Below are positions 62,175 to 64,000 of a stretch of DNA of 64,000 bases, in pieces. Source of the stretch: Kalymmatonema hyalinum WJT4-NPBG1 (lineage in GTDB: Bacteria; Cyanobacteriota; Cyanobacteriia; Cyanobacteriales; Nostocaceae). Each line of letters starts with the position of its first letter. Within the stretch, counting starts at the first letter, position 1. The stretch lies in contig JAHHIB010000041.1 in assembly GCA_019359075.1 (NCBI GenBank), positions 1 through 64,000 on the forward strand. Reading direction: 5' to 3'. Below the pieces are notes generated by a model. That model ran no database searches and was not told the origin of the DNA. It saw only the letters and a list, made by a program, of their open reading frames with translations. Both the position numbers and the translations under genes were made by a program.

Positions 62175-62339
62175 ATATATAAAGTATTTAATGCTACAAT
62201 ATTAACTTGAGAACATCAATTTCACTCCCTGGTAGTCTAAATCATAATTTTGATTTGGCAACAGCCTACAATGAAAAAACTTGCACGCTATGGCTAGGTT
62301 AGTTAAGAACAAATAGGCAAAGCACACGGGGAGACTAAC

Positions 62340-63770
62340 GTGAGTGATGGATTTGATTACGATTTAGTGATTGTAGGCGCTGGAGTAGGCGGACATGGTG
62401 CTGCCTTACACGCTGTGAGCTGTGGTTTAAAAACAGCCATTATCGAAGCAGCAGATATGGGGGGAACCTGTGTCAACCGGGGCTGCATTCCATCTAAGGC
62501 ACTGCTGGCGGCATCTGGACGTGTGCGGGAGTTAAGAGATGCCCATCACCTCAAGTCGCTAGGAATCCAACTGGGAAGTGTGGCGTTCGACCGAGAGGCG
62601 ATCGCCGACCATGCAAACAATCTCGTAGCTAAAATACAAGGCGACTTGACCAACAGCCTCAAGCGTTTGGGAGTTGATATCATCCGAGGTTGGGGAAAGA
62701 TAGCAGGGACTCAAAAAGTCTCTGTGACAACAGACAGCGGCGAAAAAACTATTACGGCAAAAGATATCATTCTTTCTCCCGGTTCCGTACCGTTCGTTCC
62801 TCCGGGTATTGAAGTCGATGGCAAAACTGTATTTACCAGCGACCAAGGTGTCAAACTGGAATGGCTACCAGATTGGGTAGCAATTGTTGGCAGTGGCTAC
62901 ATCGGCTTAGAATTCTCTGATGTTTATTCAGCTTTGGGCAGTGAAATCACGATGATAGAAGCCCTAGACCAGCTGATGCCAGGATTTGACCGCGATATTG
63001 CCAAACTTGCCGAACGGGTTCTGATAACTGGGCGCGATATTGAAACATATGTGGGGATATACGCCAAAAAAGTCATTCCTGGTTCACCCGTAGTCATTGA
63101 ATTAGCTGACTTCAAAACCAAAGAAGACGTAGACGTCATCGAGGTAGATGCTTGCTTAGTTGCGACGGGACGCATCCCGGCTACCCAAAACCTGGGTTTA
63201 GAGTCTGTAGGTGTAGAACTTGATCGGCGGAATTTTATCCCAGTGAACGACAGCATGGCTGTGCTATCAGCAGGTGAGGTAGTACCGCATCTGTGGGCAA
63301 TTGGCGATGCTAATGGCAAAATGATGCTGGCGCATGCTGCTTCTGCTCAAGGTATCATCGCAGTAGAAAATATCCGTGGGCAGCACAAGGAAGTGGACTA
63401 TCACAGTATCCCCGCAGCAGCGTTCACTCATCCAGAAATCAGCTATGTGGGTATGACTGAAGCAGCAGCCAAGGAAAAAGGCAGCGCCGAGGGATTTCAA
63501 GTCGCAGTGGCAAAAAGTTACTTTAAAGGAAATTCCAAAGCCTTGGCAGAAGGTGAAGCAGACGGCATGGCAAAGGTCGTCTATCGCAAAGACACAGGCG
63601 AAGTTTTAGGCGTCCACATTTTCGGCATACACGCCTCAGACTTAATTCATGAAGCGTCAGCGGCGATCGCCAATCGTCAATCTGTCCATAGCCTCGCTCA
63701 TTTGGTTCACGCCCATCCAACACTTTCCGAAGTGCTGGACGAAGCATACAAACGAGCAGTTGCTAGTTAG
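62340..63770 (+). CDS. lpd: Dihydrolipoamide dehydrogenase (E3)
   Basis: 476 residues from a GTG start. FAD motif [20 protein letters not shown], redox-active disulfide [19 protein letters not shown] motif [24 protein letters not shown]-Asp block [19 protein letters not shown], and the C-terminal interface [16 protein letters not shown] with the catalytic His-Glu are all present. E3 reoxidises lipoyl groups of pyruvate dehydrogenase and the glycine cleavage system. It starts 165 bp from the divergent helical protein gene. A trpC gene follows after 78 bp on the same strand. Confidence 0.96.
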   Translation: MSDGFDYDLVIVGAGVGGHGAALHAVSCGLKTAIIEAADMGGTCVNRGCIPSKALLAASGRVRELRDAHHLKSLGIQLGSVAFDREAIADHANNLVAKIQGDLTNSLKRLGVDIIRGWGKIAGTQKVSVTTDSGEKTITAKDIILSPGSVPFVPPGIEVDGKTVFTSDQGVKLEWLPDWVAIVGSGYIGLEFSDVYSALGSEITMIEALDQLMPGFDRDIAKLAERVLITGRDIETYVGIYAKKVIPGSPVVIELADFKTKEDVDVIEVDACLVATGRIPATQNLGLESVGVELDRRNFIPVNDSMAVLSAGEVVPHLWAIGDANGKMMLAHAASAQGIIAVENIRGQHKEVDYHSIPAAAFTHPEISYVGMTEAAAKEKGSAEGFQVAVAKSYFKGNSKALAEGEADGMAKVVYRKDTGEVLGVHIFGIHASDLIHEASAAIANRQSVHSLAHLVHAHPTLSEVLDEAYKRAVAS

Positions 63771-63778
63771 TCATTTGT

Positions 63779-63811
63779 CATTTGTCATTTAAAAGTGATG
63801 AATGACAAATG
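63779..63811 (+). terminator. Hairpin built from STRR units after lpd
   Basis: Arms CATTTGTCATT (63779-63789) and AATGACAAATG (63801-63811), perfect over 11 bp, followed 9 bases later by eight T. The arms are STRR-type TCATTTG heptamers in inverted orientation. It is a plausible terminator between lpd and trpC. Confidence 0.6.
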
Positions 63812-63848
63812 ATTCTTGACTTTTTTTTATTGACTTTTGACTAAAAAT

Positions 63849-64000
63849 ATGCACATCCGTCGTCGTAGACCTAACCCAGTTATTGCTGTATCCACAGTGC
63901 GGTATCAAGCTGCCATCCTTGATGCCCAGCCAAACAACATTTTAGAAGAAATTGTTTGGCATAAAGAAGAAGAAGTTGACCAAATGCGGGAAAAGCTGTC
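63849..64000 (+). CDS. trpC: Indole-3-glycerol phosphate synthase, N-terminal part (cut by the window end)
   Basis: 50 codons are visible: [20 protein letters not shown] followed by ..[21 protein letters not shown]. The [18 protein letters not shown] block is typical of the N-terminal helix of cyanobacterial TrpC, which closes the indole ring in tryptophan synthesis. The TIM-barrel core is beyond the window, so the assignment rests on this segment. Confidence 0.85.
   Translation, partial: MHIRRRRPNPVIAVSTVRYQAAILDAQPNNILEEIVWHKEEEVDQMREKL

Overview
The window reads as chromosomal DNA of a filamentous, probably heterocyst-forming cyanobacterium (Nostocales: Scytonema/Tolypothrix/Calothrix/Nostoc-like). 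The evidence is the many HIP1 octamers (GCGATCGC), a kaiABC cluster with the short KaiA of filamentous species, petL, a photosystem II S4-domain gene, a DevA/DevC-type exporter pair, squalene-hopene cyclase, plant-type glycerate kinase, heptanucleotide tandem repeats (STRRs) between genes and many small palindromic repeats. No phage, rRNA operon or CRISPR array was seen. The only RNA gene found is a tRNA-Val(GAC).

Layout. 0-3 kb: murQ, a DUF3110 gene and a canonical TnpB element. 3.7-15 kb: a giant TamB-like protein, devA/devC, and the hopanoid pair hpnB/shc in divergent orientation. 15-22.3 kb: a DUF433/DUF5615 toxin-antitoxin-like pair, an FAD oxidoreductase, a zinc locus (Zur-like box, small Cys protein, His-rich COG0523 GTPase), two pentapeptide-repeat proteins and an SGNH hydrolase. 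22.5-29 kb: a 46-residue membrane protein, a PlsY-like/PEP-synthase-like fusion with a cupin, an S51 peptidase gene split by a 182-bp MITE with intact ends, a lipid kinase and an ExoD protein. 29-31.1 kb: a second TnpB element carrying a divergent small gene. 31-43.5 kb: Uma2, aroB, petL, bioB, GNAT, selO, a methyltransferase, glyK, Ycf20-like protein, a lipoprotein and an ArnT-like glycosyltransferase. 43.5-53 kb: a large hybrid histidine kinase, kaiABC and a TolC-like protein. 53-64 kb: conserved cyanobacterial proteins, the PSII S4 protein, an SDR, a third TnpB element with the same kind of divergent small gene, tRNA-Val, a helical protein, lpd and the start of trpC.

The most interesting signal is a recurring module. 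Two of the three TnpB elements (about 29.7-31.1 kb and 57.7-59.4 kb) carry, divergently from tnpB and inside the hairpin-bounded element, a 56-codon gene for a basic ribbon-helix-helix-like protein. The two small proteins align without gaps and are about 50% identical over 46 residues, although their TnpBs belong to different subfamilies. Both partner TnpBs depart from the canonical enzyme: one has Tyr in place of the RuvC-III aspartate, the other has no zinc-ribbon cysteines. The TnpB without such a partner (1.7-3.0 kb) is canonical. This suggests a regulator-TnpB unit that may have been repurposed.

A second theme is repeat DNA invading genes. Palindromic repeats form an in-frame linker of about 130 residues in the histidine kinase, a shorter insert in the glycosyltransferase and an insert in a small ORF. 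STRR heptamers supply the start-codon region of glyK and the glycosyltransferase gene. Start sites, domain limits and family names are from reading the sequence by eye; no database search was run.
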